Positions 12,501-25,400 of a stretch of DNA of 64,000 bases are shown in pieces (positions within the stretch are counted from its first letter, which is position 1; the number at the start of each line of letters is the position of its first letter). Source of the DNA: Burhinus oedicnemus (lineage: Eukaryota > Chordata > Aves > Charadriiformes > Burhinidae); assembly GCA_008921705.1 (NCBI GenBank), contig VFFE01009189.1, positions 2,434,429 to 2,498,428 of the forward strand, read 5' to 3'. The translations under genes and the position numbers were made by a program. The notes under the pieces were generated by a model. The model ran no database searches. It saw nothing but the letters and a program-made list of their open reading frames with translations, and was not told where the DNA came from.

Positions 12501-15500
12501 GATCAAAGTGCTGGAATTCACACTACTTTCCCTCTTTGCTTGGAGAAGTGAAATTATTAACTAGGTTATTAGAATAAAAACTTAACACTGTATCTATTCA
12601 TGATATTTTGCTCCCACTAATTAATTTCGGACTGAATATCCTGCCAGAGGATCAACTTACTGCTGAGATAGAGATCACAGCACACCGAAGCTTAATTGGA
12701 TGGGAAGAAGTCCCAGAAGGACATAACACCGTTGCATCTTGATGCTGTGCTGGATTGAAGGCTGCCGTGGGCCGGGCAGAGCTGGAACCATGTGAGCTTA
12801 TGCAAACGCAGCTGTGACACTTTGCTGGTGGTGGGGCTCTCATTGCAGGCATCGGAGCATGCACAGGAGTGCGTGTCCTTCATAACGAAGAGGGGGTTTA
12901 ATCAGCTTTGCATCCCCGAAGGAGACCGGATTACATCTCAGCAACAGGATGGTCAGGTGTTCAACAGCACCGTGTCCACGTCAGGAGGTCAGCAAGCCCT
13001 CAGGTCTGCCTGTGCAGGGCACATCCCCAGGGCTGGCTGCCGTGGCTCTTGCTCAGGTGACTCTGAATTGCCCCATCACACCACGGCATCTTTGCAAATA
13101 ACCCTTGTCTGTGTGGCCTTCAGCAGCAGAGGGGGAGGGCATGGGGCTGGGGGTGGGCACCGTGCCTGTGACCCTCGTTCCTGGGGCCCACAGGACCACT
13201 CAGGACTGCATCCCACCTGCCAGACCATGCTGCAAGGAGCCACCACAGAGGGACATGGCCATAGTTGGGCAGGACTAACCTTGCTATGGTTGATTGCAGA
13301 CAGGGGAGACCAATGCATACAAGTTCATTTTAGCCAATATTAGTCCACCGAACCAGGAACATGACCAAAATTCATGCAGCAAAAGAATCCATTGGACAAT
13401 CCCTTACTGGGAGAAATTAGATCGGCAGCTGTTGTCTTCTCTCTCTTCCCTTTTTTAAGGGAAAAGTGTGTAAGATTTGATCACAGGGCAGCACCTGTCC
13501 TGCACTGACCTTCAAGGCCATGGCCAGCCTTGGTTTCAGTATATGGTTGGTACCTCAGAGACATGAATCCATGAGCTTTGTCTGGAGGATGTGGGGCACA
13601 ATCCTCAGAGGAGCTCTTCCTTGAGGCTAAAGGTTAATCCAGTAATGAGCAACTCAACACACAGCATCCCCAAATTATAAGCAAAACTGAATATTGGATC
13701 ATTTTAATGAAATTTCTCTGATCAGTCACTTTTGCTAACTGAATGGTGGTCAAATGACCTGGGGCAAATTGAGACAGTCCCCGTGGAAAACTACCAGCAA
13801 ATTAAAAAGCAAAATGCGGGTCTTCTTTAAAACAGTCTTAATTCAGTTTTTACAAACCTGACTCTGAGTTCTGCCAGCAGCCTGATAATGTTACTAAAAG
13901 ACAGTTGTATTCTTTCGCAGAAAGAAAGGGTAGCAGTTCTTCAGTTCTCTTCATTCAATACTGAGATGAAAGGTCTTTTTCTTTACAAAAAAGTTGCTAG
14001 CTCTCAGTAGGCCATAATCCTCACATTGGAGTCTTAAGGTTAACTGCTTGGGTTGGGACATTTGTCTTTTGAAATATCTTTCATGCTTGGATAAATCATT
14101 TCTTTCCCTTCGTGCATTATCTTTTTTCCCAGCAGTCATTCAAATGCAATCAAAACATCTGTGAAGGCACTGTAGATGGGAGATAACAGACACCTCGAAA
14201 TGGCAAGGAGTTTTGAAAACACCTACAGAACACCCAGACGGATGTTTGATGCAACATTTTATGTTTTATTAGCAATAGTCATAGTAGCTCACTGGATCCT
14301 CTGAAGTGCTTCGCTCACTCCTCTGGGTGACTTGTCTCTCCCTCATCCCGAACACTGCAGCCCATCGCTGACTTGGCAGGGCAGCATTAAGGGATGAAGA
14401 GTGTGTGCACTGTAAATTCACGGGCTGCCCTCTGACAAAAACAGACCTCACGGAAAGAAAGCAGGGGCCAGGCATGCACATGGGCTTGACATTTAAGAGA
14501 CTGTCATCACACCGGCATTAATGAAGTTTGCACTAATGCCTGTCACTGTTTGTCCCTGGATGAAGTATGTGAGGATTCCCGGCATCCAAATGATTTGTTG
14601 CAGAAAGCACACAGCAGAGGGGAGCAAAGGACATTATAAAAGGAACCTGGAGCATGAGTGAGGTGGGTCTGGTACATTTACCCCTGCTGGGTCTTCTGAA
14701 ACGGTATCACAACAGGATCATGTTGCACATCCAGACCTGGGGATTGCTGGGTCTTCCCCCATTGACATTGCCTGAACTACCCAATGGTGCAGCTAACTTC
14801 TGCCACAGCTTTCACTGGATGAAACATAGGAAATAAAATAAGGCTGGCAAATTGTGGCCTGTGAAGGCTGGACTTCCCCAGGCAAATTCGGGGAAGACCA
14901 GCACAGGCCAGCAGCTCAGCCTGGAAGGCAGACGCACGAGGCCCCAGCTTTCAGGGAGTGTAGCTGTAGGGACATGAGCTGTGTTACACCACCTGCACCC
15001 AGGACCAGTCAATGACTCTTGACTATTTTAGCTTCCTCACTGACTCCTGGATCCTGCTGTCCTGATCATCCATGTTGCTAAAAGGTCATTTTCCTCCCAG
15101 ATAGTCTCTTGAGAGTGAATCAATCAGCCTCTGCTGAAACCAAACTGGTGCGTGGTTCCTGGCAAGGACCACTCCAGTTGGGCAGAGTGGACAAGGCTGC
15201 ACCAGACTGGGCTTCTGCTGCCCTCTGCAGCCTCCCAGCACCCTCCTGGGGACTTCACCCATCAGACAGACCCCCATGCCACCTGCCAGGGCCTGTGAGT
15301 TGCATCCTCAATTTCAGGGGATAAAATGATTCTGCTGGTAGACTGTGGCTCACCCTTCGCACCTTTTCAGACTCTTTACAACTAAAGAATTCCCAAAATA
15401 ATAACCAACGTCTTAGGGCCACCAGGGATTTCCACAGAGCCCAGGAAAGACAAGGGATGAGCACACTGCAAAGGGGATGCAGCTGCCGGCTGTAGGCACA

Positions 15501-17683
15501 GCCAGCCCACAGCAGTGTGGCCATGGATGCCATCTGCTGTGCCAAAATGGACAAAGGGCTCACCCAACACAGTGTCTACTCCAGCTGCTGCAGTTGTCAT
15601 TCCGAGAGCTGCTTTTCTCAGGCTTTGGTAACACTCAGGGCCATACTGCTGCCCCTGCATCACCTCGCCTTGGGAAGGCTCCGCTCAAGCAGAGCTCCCC
15701 TCTGCACTGCTTTGGGAGACCAGAACATGAGCACCAGCCAAATTACATGATGTTTCACAGTTTCTCAGAAAAACGGTTACTACAAATCTCTGTGTGAGCT
15801 CCCTTGTTCCTGCTAGGCCAACCTGCCAAAGATGCTGATTTTTATACTATTTGGGCAAGAAAAGCAAAGAAATACGTTCACAGCAAGCAAAACAGAAAAA
15901 AAAAAAAAAAGAAAAAAGGAAATACAAGGCAGAGGTTAATTTTGGTGTTTTTCTGGTGTTTGTCAGAGCCCCCTACCTACTAGTTGCAGTGAAGCTGGGA
16001 ATGCCTTCCTCTTTGCAGAAGCAATACGTTGGCTGTGATTGAACTTGCAACCTCCATCTGTGCCACTGTGCCCTTGGCTTAGGGGCCAGAAAACAGCCTC
16101 TTTATTTACGGGTATGGACACAGCCATAAGGTTGTGCCACTGGCCCGGTTCTGGGAGAATGTGTCTCATACAGTGTTTGGCATCCTGAGCTGATGCCTCC
16201 CAGACAGAAGGCAATCTGTCAGCCTTACATAGCAGCCCTACGCCTTGCGTCTGTACAAGGTGCCCACCAGGATGGAGGGTTGAGGTGGCTCCAAATCCTG
16301 CCATGTGTTCCTCACCCTCTGCTGCAAATTCCTTCTAGGAAAACTAATCACCTGTGTATTTCAAAGTGGGACCAAGAAAGTGAGGCCAGAGCCAGGGTTC
16401 ACTGTAGCTACAATGGTTTGAGGCCCCATACCTTCACTCATTCTCGCGAGCACAGACTGATGCTGCAGGAGGGCCCATGACAGCCCCGTTGCCACAGTGG
16501 ATGCCCTTTGCAGAGACCAAGGGACACCCACCTTTGGCAGATGATGCTCTGCTCGAAACCAAGAACCTGAGAAAACCACCCCAGCCACAGCCTGCCCCAG
16601 CTGAGGGAGGTTCTCCAGCAGGTCCTCCCCACTGCCCTGGGAGAAGTCCCACAGCAGTTCACGCAAGGGTTAGCGGTGGGTGAGAGGTGCCCCATGCCCT
16701 GCCCTGCCTCCCCGTGTTTCTGTGGTAACAGAGCAACCACCTGCTCCCTGCCAAACGCCTCCCTTAGTCTAAGGAAAACAATTAGAATAAGAGAAAAATC
16801 TCTCTGACCAAGCACAGCGTGTGTTGCTGTCCACGAGCTGGTGTAATATAGAGATAAGATGGCATCTCACGTCTGCACATATGAAATCCATAGGTAGTCC
16901 TCAGATTGTATCTAGCTAATGCAGACATTTCTCATGTTAGCATGACTAGACAAACACTGTAGGAAGGAAGGAACTTGATCTTTGAGCACGCTGATTCCTG
17001 TTTCACTAAATTCATAACCTTAATATTGCATTAACACGGCATGTGTATTTATGCTGTAATTGCATTCCAGCTGCCTGAATGCCCCTCTTAATTCAGTCAT
17101 GGTTCTTTAGCTTTGTTGTGAGTTACAAATCATTCTTGCTCTCAAGAAACAAATTAATTTACAGATATTACAAGAGATAGGACTACCAAGCAGGATTTCT
17201 TTTTTTAACACATACAGTGTATAAACTTCATTAAATGAAAGTCATTTCTTCAGGGAAGCCCAACAGGCACTTACACTAATGGCAGAGGGAGACAAACTAC
17301 AAAGACTTTTGAGCTTCAAGGAGCATAGCAGTCTCCTCACTACTGATTTGGAGGAGCTCTGCTGTGAACAATACAGCAAACCAAGAACACCAGTAGTATC
17401 CTGTACCTGTACGGGTTCTTAAGTACTCACTCATTTTTCCAGGGCACAAATATTATGCACACACCTGCCTTAGAATCAGAACATGAAGTGGTGGCTTGTT
17501 TGAGGTCGGTTGCCTCTTTCCAGCCCGAGCAAGCTTTTTCAGTCAGTTCGAATTTTTGTCATGGTTTTGGTTAATTTTTCAAGGAGGGGGTGTTTTAGTG
17601 GCTCAGTAGTTTCAGGATAAAACCTAAAACATTCCTCATTTTGTTACAAAGATCTGTGTTTGAATGACCTACTTGGTTTATTA

Positions 17684-17743
<60 letters not shown>
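17684..17743 (+). repeat. (AAT)20 microsatellite
   Basis: Twenty uninterrupted AAT triplets. Apparent poly-Asn or poly-Tyr reading frames here come only from this repeat. Confidence 0.98.
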
Positions 17744-20700
17744 TTAAAGCAAAACCAAACTTTTCTGGATTACTGGCGAACAGCCATACCCTCTGCAGTC
17801 GTTTTCCTGCCACCTTTATCCTGTTTCCAACCACCTCATCGGTCATGCATTTACTGAGCTACATTGTTGTGTTTTTGAAGGCACAATTTTGCTTATCAGA
17901 GTGCTGTGCCTAATTAAAATAATTAGATACAGTGTCAATAGGCGGTGCAGAAGAGCAGCAACATCACCCTGGACTGCTGTAGCATCAAGACTATTCCTAA
18001 AGAATTGCAACCACTGGCACTAGCTGCTGTTTACATAAATTTTCAGTGACCTGTACTTCCGGAGATATTGCACTCTTTCCAGCCATCAGTATGTAATAAA
18101 CTTTGGTATTTCTATAAAAACATTTTAACATTCTTAAATAAACATGAAAACTTCATTTTGTGCAATAGTAATACACCTCCTTTTTTTTTTTTTTTAGATA
18201 TCTTCTTTAATGCCTTCTTCGGAATTCATCTATATCGTAGTTTCAGTGTGTATAGTCTGCTCTTTTGGAGTACCCTGGACACTCTGACACTGTGATTTAT
18301 GAGAACAAAACACACCTTTCAGCTGTAGTCCCAGTGATCTCTCTGCCTTGCTATGCAAGCTCTGCTCATGGTATTGATAGCGAGGGAGACTGGCCGGAGA
18401 TGAGCTGGTGAAATAAAGTTTAGTTTGAATAGGGTGATGTCATGGGTTTGAGTTCAGTGACACTGACCCCAGGCCATAGATTTAAGATGAAAATATCACA
18501 AGGGTTCCCAGTTGGTAGCCTAGCAAAAATATATCCGTCTTGAAGGGCATGGGAACCTGCTCTTGGAGGCTGTGTACTCTCAGAGAGCTCTGAGAACTGT
18601 AACTTTCTCTCTTCCCTCTTTATATCTCCAAGAGCCAGCTCATGAAAAAAAATCAATTCTCCTGCTTCCAGAAGAGATGAATTTGATATTGCTTTGGGAA
18701 TTTAATATCAAGATCTTAAAGAGGTGCTGCAATTTAACTAAAACCTACACGTTTGATTCTGAACAATCGGATGCAATGTGTTGACCTATGCTGTACAAGA
18801 AATCAGATTTTTCCTTCTGGTTCTTTTCTATAAAATCTATAATTTGCAGTCTTAAATGGTCTTATATGAGAGAAAAATTAAATTGCATCTGGAGAAGAGC
18901 AAAGTATGCACACTGCACACAAATCTTGTTGAACCTGCCATGGGCTTCCCATAGCTGCTAAGCAAATTTCTATGCCTCTTTCATCTCGCACATAAATTGT
19001 AAAAATTCCAGCTTGGATAGCCCCTTCCCACAGACACTAATGCCCATAAGAATGGGATGTTGAGCTTGGTTGGGGACTCTAGACCTGGCTTGGTTCCACC
19101 TAAGTCTAGGCACTCAAACCAAGAAATCTCAATAAAGCAATATTGGCATCTCCAAGGGCGAGCTGAATTGCTCCCTCCAAGGACGGCAGAGAGAGCTCAG
19201 GAGGGCGAGACTCCAAAACTTTGCATGTTGTTTGTCTGATGAATGTAGGTTTAGCTGTAGCCCCAAGTTGAAAATTAGTACTATGACACCACATCTCATC
19301 AGATTCTCATCAGGTCTAACCCTTAAATTTTATAGGCTGTATTTTGGTGAAAGATTAAGACAGTCCCAGGATCCTTCACTTTGCATTTTTAGGAATCTCT
19401 GTCTACTTGCTCAAAATTGTTCATGATTGATGATGTAGCTTGTGCAGCTTCTCTCTGTCAAACTTCCTAAATTGATTGAAATAGATATTTACAAGACAGA
19501 TATGTGTAATGCGATGAAATATTCCACAATACATAAAGTGTGAGCGAATGGTGCTGACAGGAACTGATATGCTTGTCCCAGACATCACATCATATAGAAC
19601 TGAGTATGTGCGACTTAGGAAAGGTCAAAAATCTTAAAATAGCCGATGTCCAAAAGCTCATCCTCTCCCTTAAACTCTAGCACAGATAATGTCACCACTC
19701 AATTACTGCTGCACTGATTTTTTCTTTTTCTAACACACTATGACATTCTTATGCCAGATAATTTTTGATGTCTTGTAACCAAACCTTGGAGGGAAGCTGG
19801 ATGTCACACATTTTTATTTGGATACTTGGATGTAATGCGAGTGACAGCTGGATTTTTTTCTCCAGTTTATTCCAATGTTAAAAAGATATATGTTAAAGAC
19901 TTATCCATGCACCTTCTCTTGGAGGTACCAGATGATCCAGCATATGCGATTCATTAATGGAACATTTGTTTCCCCGGGAGCAATACATGTGTCACTTGTG
20001 CTCTGAAGCGATGCATCTTTCTTGAAGAATCTGCACCTACTTCCTTCTGATCTGCAGGACAGATAGCAAGTAAGGGTGGTATATCTGGCCCCCATCCCAC
20101 ACAGAGCCAGTTTGGGGGACCAGCACCAGCTTAGGACTTTGCAAGGCCAGGCTTCAAGTACCTCTTCCGGCCAGAGCCTGGACCGCACCACAGTGCCAGC
20201 TGGTGATGCAGAACCCTTCTGCAGGTCAGCTTTGCCTCCTCTTTGCTCAGGTAGCCACTCCACAGGGTCGGGAGTAGGAATTTAAGGTGAGGAAGGGTAG
20301 AACACCAGGTGTGCACAACCATCAGCATGCTGGTGGAGCCCTCTGCATCCACTGGGGTCACAAGGAGAGAAACAAGAGCCTTGCATCATGGGGATGGCAA
20401 GGGCATGGGGTCATTGACAGAAGGATTGACAAAAAGTATCAACCTTGTCCTCACTGAAAGCTTGAAAGACCTTCCAGGCCTTCTTTGTGACATTAATACA
20501 CATCTTAACGTTAGCTACCAACAATGTGGCACAAAAATCTTTTGTATGAAATTAAATCACAGTGTATGAAGTTAAATCACAGCCTGTTCTGTGAAACAGA
20601 GTTCTAAAGTTTTCTGTTCAGAATACAAGCCAGCCAAATCACTAAGCTGTCCCAGCATAAGTGATGGGCAATCTGAGCTGGCATGCTGCCCCACATTGCT

Positions 20701-21877
20701 CCCCTCTCCTTGAGGCGCAGCAGACGTCCTGCCCGGCCCAATTTGTTTGAATCAGATTACAATCTACTATTATAGTCATATTTTAAAACCCTTGGAAGAA
20801 CAAATCCATAATTAATGGGCTGTGCCTATAATATCACGTTTTACACAATTTTGATTTCAGTGGTCTACATATCAAGAAGATTAGCTACTGCCTGTGCACT
20901 CACACCACGCCACAAGATGGTCCTATGTTTTGAAGACCAGCCAAGTCTGAGTCAATACACGCCCCTATGTGCTTTCAGATAAAACCTACATTATGTTACC
21001 ACTGATCATACCACTAATTATAGAGAATAAAATAAAATGCTATTCCCCCTCAAAGGGAGAATTCTGCATGGGAGGGGACTGAGTATCTAAATGAAAATTA
21101 AAATGAATACAAGCCTGGAAATAGTACCATATTTAGAAATATAATATGCTACACTGCCACAAGCTTGATCTTTTTCCTGTCCTAATGACAGTATGAGATA
21201 ACCACCTAATTAAAACAGTTTTGTGCTTGCACTACAAACTTAATGGCATCCAGACTTCAATAACCAAATGTAGGCGTTTCGCCCTTGATTCTGCTGCAAT
21301 GAAGAGTTAATATTCTTCCAACACACCCTGTTGATGCTGATGGGTTTAAGTGGCACAAAACCTTCAGTGAACTGTTCATGCAATAATCACCTACAAGATG
21401 ATCCGAGGGGTGATCCATTTCCTTTCACAATCCCTCAAACGTGTAACCCCTAAATAATATATCTACAAATTCCCAGAAGACATTGTCAAGGATACACTAT
21501 TTCTTAACATGTAATCAAGACCTAATCCATACTTTAATTCAGGTTTGTAAGGTGGGATAACTGCCATTCCCCAAGTCTGGACAGCCATAGCATTTTCTGC
21601 CCCAGACAAATAGGCAACAGCTAGTGGTTATCTAATTTAGCAAGGTTATTGCCCAATCAGAGGAATATTGAAGATTAACATTTGAAGCAGGTGCGCTTTT
21701 ATTTTTTGGCACAGAAAAGCTCATAAGTTCTTCTGATGTTTTCTAATATGTGTCCTACCATTTAATTCATTGCTCATTTGAAGTGAGTGAAGCACCACAA
21801 CTCAGCAACGAGAAGACGACCAGCAAGTTGGTTCGAAAACATCCCAAATGGGAAAATGTGATTTCTACTTCTCACGT

Positions 21878-21925
21878 GGAAATGTCACTAAAAATGTTCT
21901 TGGAAATATCACTAAAAATGTTCTT
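21878..21925 (+). repeat. Two tandem copies of a 24-bp unit
   Basis: The unit ggaaatgtcactaaaaatg-ttctt occurs at 21878-21901 and again at 21902-21925 with one base changed. No gene context. Confidence 0.9.
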
Positions 21926-24094
21926 GGGTTAGGTAATCTCTCTGAAGAGAGAGAGCTGCAAAAACACCCCTAACGTCTCTCATGTGCACGGGGCAGGGGC
22001 AGGTTCCACTCCAGATTCCAGAGAGTGGTGCTCAGGTCCAGGGGAGAGCAGGTATAGGCAGGGGAGGCACGGCCACACAGCAGGACCTGCCGGGGGAGCG
22101 TGGCAGCTGGAGGGGCCCTAGCAGGAAGCAAAGGATCCACCATTTTCAGGACAACAGGGCTTGGTGCCGCCTTCATCAATAAACAGGATTTCTCCAAAGC
22201 TTCCTACTCCCATTAGTGATTTCTCCTCAAAATAGCCTGAGCTCATGGCCCACCCCTTGCCTGTAAAAGGGGTAGAAGCCATAATCTCTCTTTTTAGCTG
22301 TTTCTTTCAGTTGCTCACTGACTTGTGTCCCTGCCTTTGGCATTTGTTCTGCTACTTCTAAATGCCTTTTGGGTTGCCACCTCTTCCCTTGTCCAGGCAC
22401 AGGCTGCTCCAGATCCACACTGCTGCAGACACCCGACCCCACTTGGTCCACCCTCAACGTGCTGTAAGAGCTTGTTTATTTTGGTTCTAATGGAAACCCT
22501 CCAGGGCTGTCCCTAGGGAAGCTGTCATGTCCTCTCCTGTTCATGCCAGCACTATGGGACACCACCCAAGCATCATCCCCTGGTGGAGCTGCTATATTAG
22601 CAAGCTGGTGGGTCAAGTGTCCCTTTTTATTCCTTGCTTTGGCACAAAGGAAAAACCTCCCCCAGCTTTTCTGTCGATGGGAACTATCAGAAGGGATGCT
22701 GTGAACTTAGGAGCTGACTTATCTTTAATTTTTCCATTTACTAAGGTTATGCTTTCACCTGCTGACACCAGCCTTTGACCACACTTGCCATTGTGTTTCT
22801 ATTAAAACTCCAGCTCCTGCCTTGTGCTTTCTGTTCTTTGCACAGCCGTTCACAGTCATCATGGGCCCCGTGCAAAGGGCCCTGCTATTTTTCCTGAGGT
22901 GCATAAAATGAGATCGATTGTCATGCTGCACTGCATATGGGATGTGCAGGCACACCAAAGCACTCTCAACCACTGGACGAACACAGCTGTTTTAGCGAAC
23001 ACCACAGAGATGCTGAAATGCCACCCAGTGACCACAGAAAGAACATGTTGCAAGTTGGGCCATAAGCTTCATCTGGGATTCATCTCATCCAATTTTAGCT
23101 ATGTAAAGGTTAAGCATCTAACGTAATCACATATGGCCCCACGCAGTCATCAGGGAAGTGTTGAGTGCCTCAACCATAGGCTGCAGTGCCATTTCAGAGA
23201 TCACAGGGCATCTCATCTGGCCTCTACAACCTGCTCCAGGTTGCAGGTTTCCTCTAGATCCTGAGTCCTATCTGACAGCCCCTAAAGATGCCACAGACTC
23301 CATGGGGTGTCTCAGTTGACACCGAGGCAGCTGAATCATTTCCCACAGAGAGGCACTTTAGACAGGACCTCAGCAACTTTTTTGCACAAAATAGGTAACT
23401 AGCTACATTTAGGAGCTGAATCCCATCATGCACCAATAGGTGCAGAGTTCTGGACCATTCACCTATAGACCTATAGGTTTGCTTGCTGTTTGCTTCGTTA
23501 CTGCATGTAGTTAACTAATCACACAGGTAACAGCAGGTGGGACTTAGCTCCAGGTTGTAGGCAACTAAAATTTGGTATGGAGAACTACAACTTCATCCAG
23601 ATGAAGTAAGCCACCAGACTTCCTTACCCCACCTGGTCTCCAGCTGCTTGTTCAGTTTTAGATGCATAGATGTCTACAGATGCACCAGCTTAGGTGTCTT
23701 AATCTGCGATCCGAATCTTACTCCAGTGGTAAAGCAAAAGATAACAGGGCCCAAATGCTTTTCATAAAACATCAGCACTTCTTCACCCTTCCGTGCGTGA
23801 ACAACTTGGTGAAAAGGCAATGTTCGTTGCTGCAGTATCTGCTGAACACTTGTTTCGGTATCACTAAATAAAATCAGGTAAGATTTTTGCTGAATTATTG
23901 TGCTTGAATAAACTACAGCAGAAGAACACAAAACCAGTCTGTGTCATCTGATCACCAGTATCTTCAGAAAATGTCATATTTCTTACAGCAAAGCTCAGCC
24001 ATTAAAAAATCATTTGGTCAGTAAAATCAATTAATATAATTTTGAGCAATAAAGAAATTCTACCTTAAAAAGATAAACAAACCAAGAGGCAATT

Positions 24095-25181
24095 CTTCAG
24101 CTGCTGAACACTTTATTCTCTTGTTACTTCATACACCTGAGCTATGAAGGTTTGTACAAAAAAATAAAATAAAATAAAATCCTAATATGGTTTTACTGAT
24201 GTTAAAACTGCAGCCTCATTTTTTAATCATTTGCTGTAAATATGATGAGGGGGAGGAAAACTGCCAATGAATCTACTGAAAGCACTTAACATTTTGGAGA
24301 TTATGTCATTATTGTTGCAATAAGGATTGGCTAAAATGCTTCAATCTTTTTAAGAAATGCCAATTTTATTCAAATCTTTCTGCAGAAATGAGTCCCATTT
24401 CAGGGAGAAATTCACTGAGAAGTGAACTTCAGTTTAAACCCTTTTACTACCTCATCTAGACAAAACCTCCACCTAGTGGGAATGCACCAAACAACAGGCT
24501 ACTGAGAGAGAAAAAGAGGGTATTATGAAAACACATATTCAAACTTCCCTTACTAGCAAAATTCAAAATAAAATACTTGTAGAAGCCCCAGCTGCGACAG
24601 GAAGTGCAGCAACATGAAGAGATGAACACTTGGGTGGAATGTAAGAAGCAAATCCTCCAGCAGAGGAATGAAGTCCATCAGCACGTGGAAGGTATACGTA
24701 TGTAATACGGCTTGCAGAACTAGATACTGGGAGAAGCTGAGTGGCTTTTGCAAGATTTGAGGGTACCCAGCACTGAGGTGTGAGAACCATGAAGCCCTAG
24801 GATAGCATCTCGCAGCTTTGGGTCCCTAATGCAATAAAAAACATATTTGCCCCAGTTAGTGACCTGAGAGCATGCTTTGGCTTAGTTTTTCCCCCGAGCA
24901 TTTGCTGTTAAGTTAATTAAGCCTTTAAAAATAAGTGTCTCTCACTTCCCAGAGACTCCACATAAATACTACTCTCTCTTCTTCTAAGGGCCAGATTTTC
25001 TGCAAGGGTAAATCAATACAGTTTCACTGATTGAGGATCTGGCCTTAAAAGTCTATCCAGTGCATTAAAACCAGCGCAGCATGACATATGCCTTGTCAGT
25101 AGAACAATTCTCCAGATTAATATTTGAGGGAAATTTAGCAGTTAAAAAAAAAAAGCTCTATTTTGAAATGCTGCCATTTCT
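24095..25181 (-). other. SLC35F2: Probable SLC35F2 3' UTR with poly(A) signals
   Basis: No coding frame follows the stop codon. On the minus strand AATAAA occurs at 24370-24365 and again at 24117-24112, which would give 3' UTRs of roughly 0.8 and 1.1 kb. The real cleavage site cannot be fixed from sequence alone. A plus-strand (AAAAT)n run at 24157-24180 lies inside this stretch. Confidence 0.45.
24157..24180 (+). repeat. (AAAAT)n simple repeat
   Basis: An A run then AAAAT units, inside the probable SLC35F2 3' UTR. Confidence 0.85.
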
Positions 25182-25400
25182 TTAATCCGTGCTGACGACC
25201 ACAGTTTCTCCTCTTGTGAACTGTACAGTTATGGCTGGAGTTTCACTGTCATTCTCCTCGAGCTTTAGTGCAGCGTTGTCCAAGCCGGTGCTACCAGGCT
25301 GTGGCAAGGTGGTGGGTTCTGCTGTCCGAGTTGGAGTGGAGCAATACAAGATGAAGCCCACCATGATGATAACAAAGGACAGGATATAAAGACCTGAAAA
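25182..25400 (-). CDS. SLC35F2: SLC35F2 exon 8 (last helix, C-terminal tail, stop)
   Basis: Encodes residues 327-398 and a TAA at 25184-25182. The acceptor is CTGCCAG. The last helix reads [19 protein letters not shown], followed by the SLC35F2-specific [10 protein letters not shown] and an acidic tail with LKLEEN. The tail is longer than in human and ends in VVVSTD. Confidence 0.96.
   Translation of the reverse strand, partial: FSGLYILSFVIIMVGFILYCSTPTRTAEPTTLPQPGSTGLDNAALKLEENDSETPAITVQFTRGETVVVSTD

Larger units (their letters stand above)
6551..24094. other. Intergenic DNA downstream of SLC35F2, no gene seen
   Basis: Apart from the (AAT)20 microsatellite, the 24-bp tandem pair and short A or T runs (15894-15910, 18180-18195) I find nothing supportable. 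I looked for the 31-residue sarcolipin gene (SLN), which neighbours SLC35F2 in mammals, on the minus strand and did not find it. The 183-codon frame at 12792-13343 has no recognisable domain. Confidence 0.6.

Noticed and set aside
12792..13343. 183-codon plus-strand frame
   Set aside because: No recognisable domain, no splice context, and composition typical of random open sequence.
17595..17857. Poly-Tyr and poly-Asn reading frames
   Set aside because: They are translations of the (AAT)20 microsatellite.
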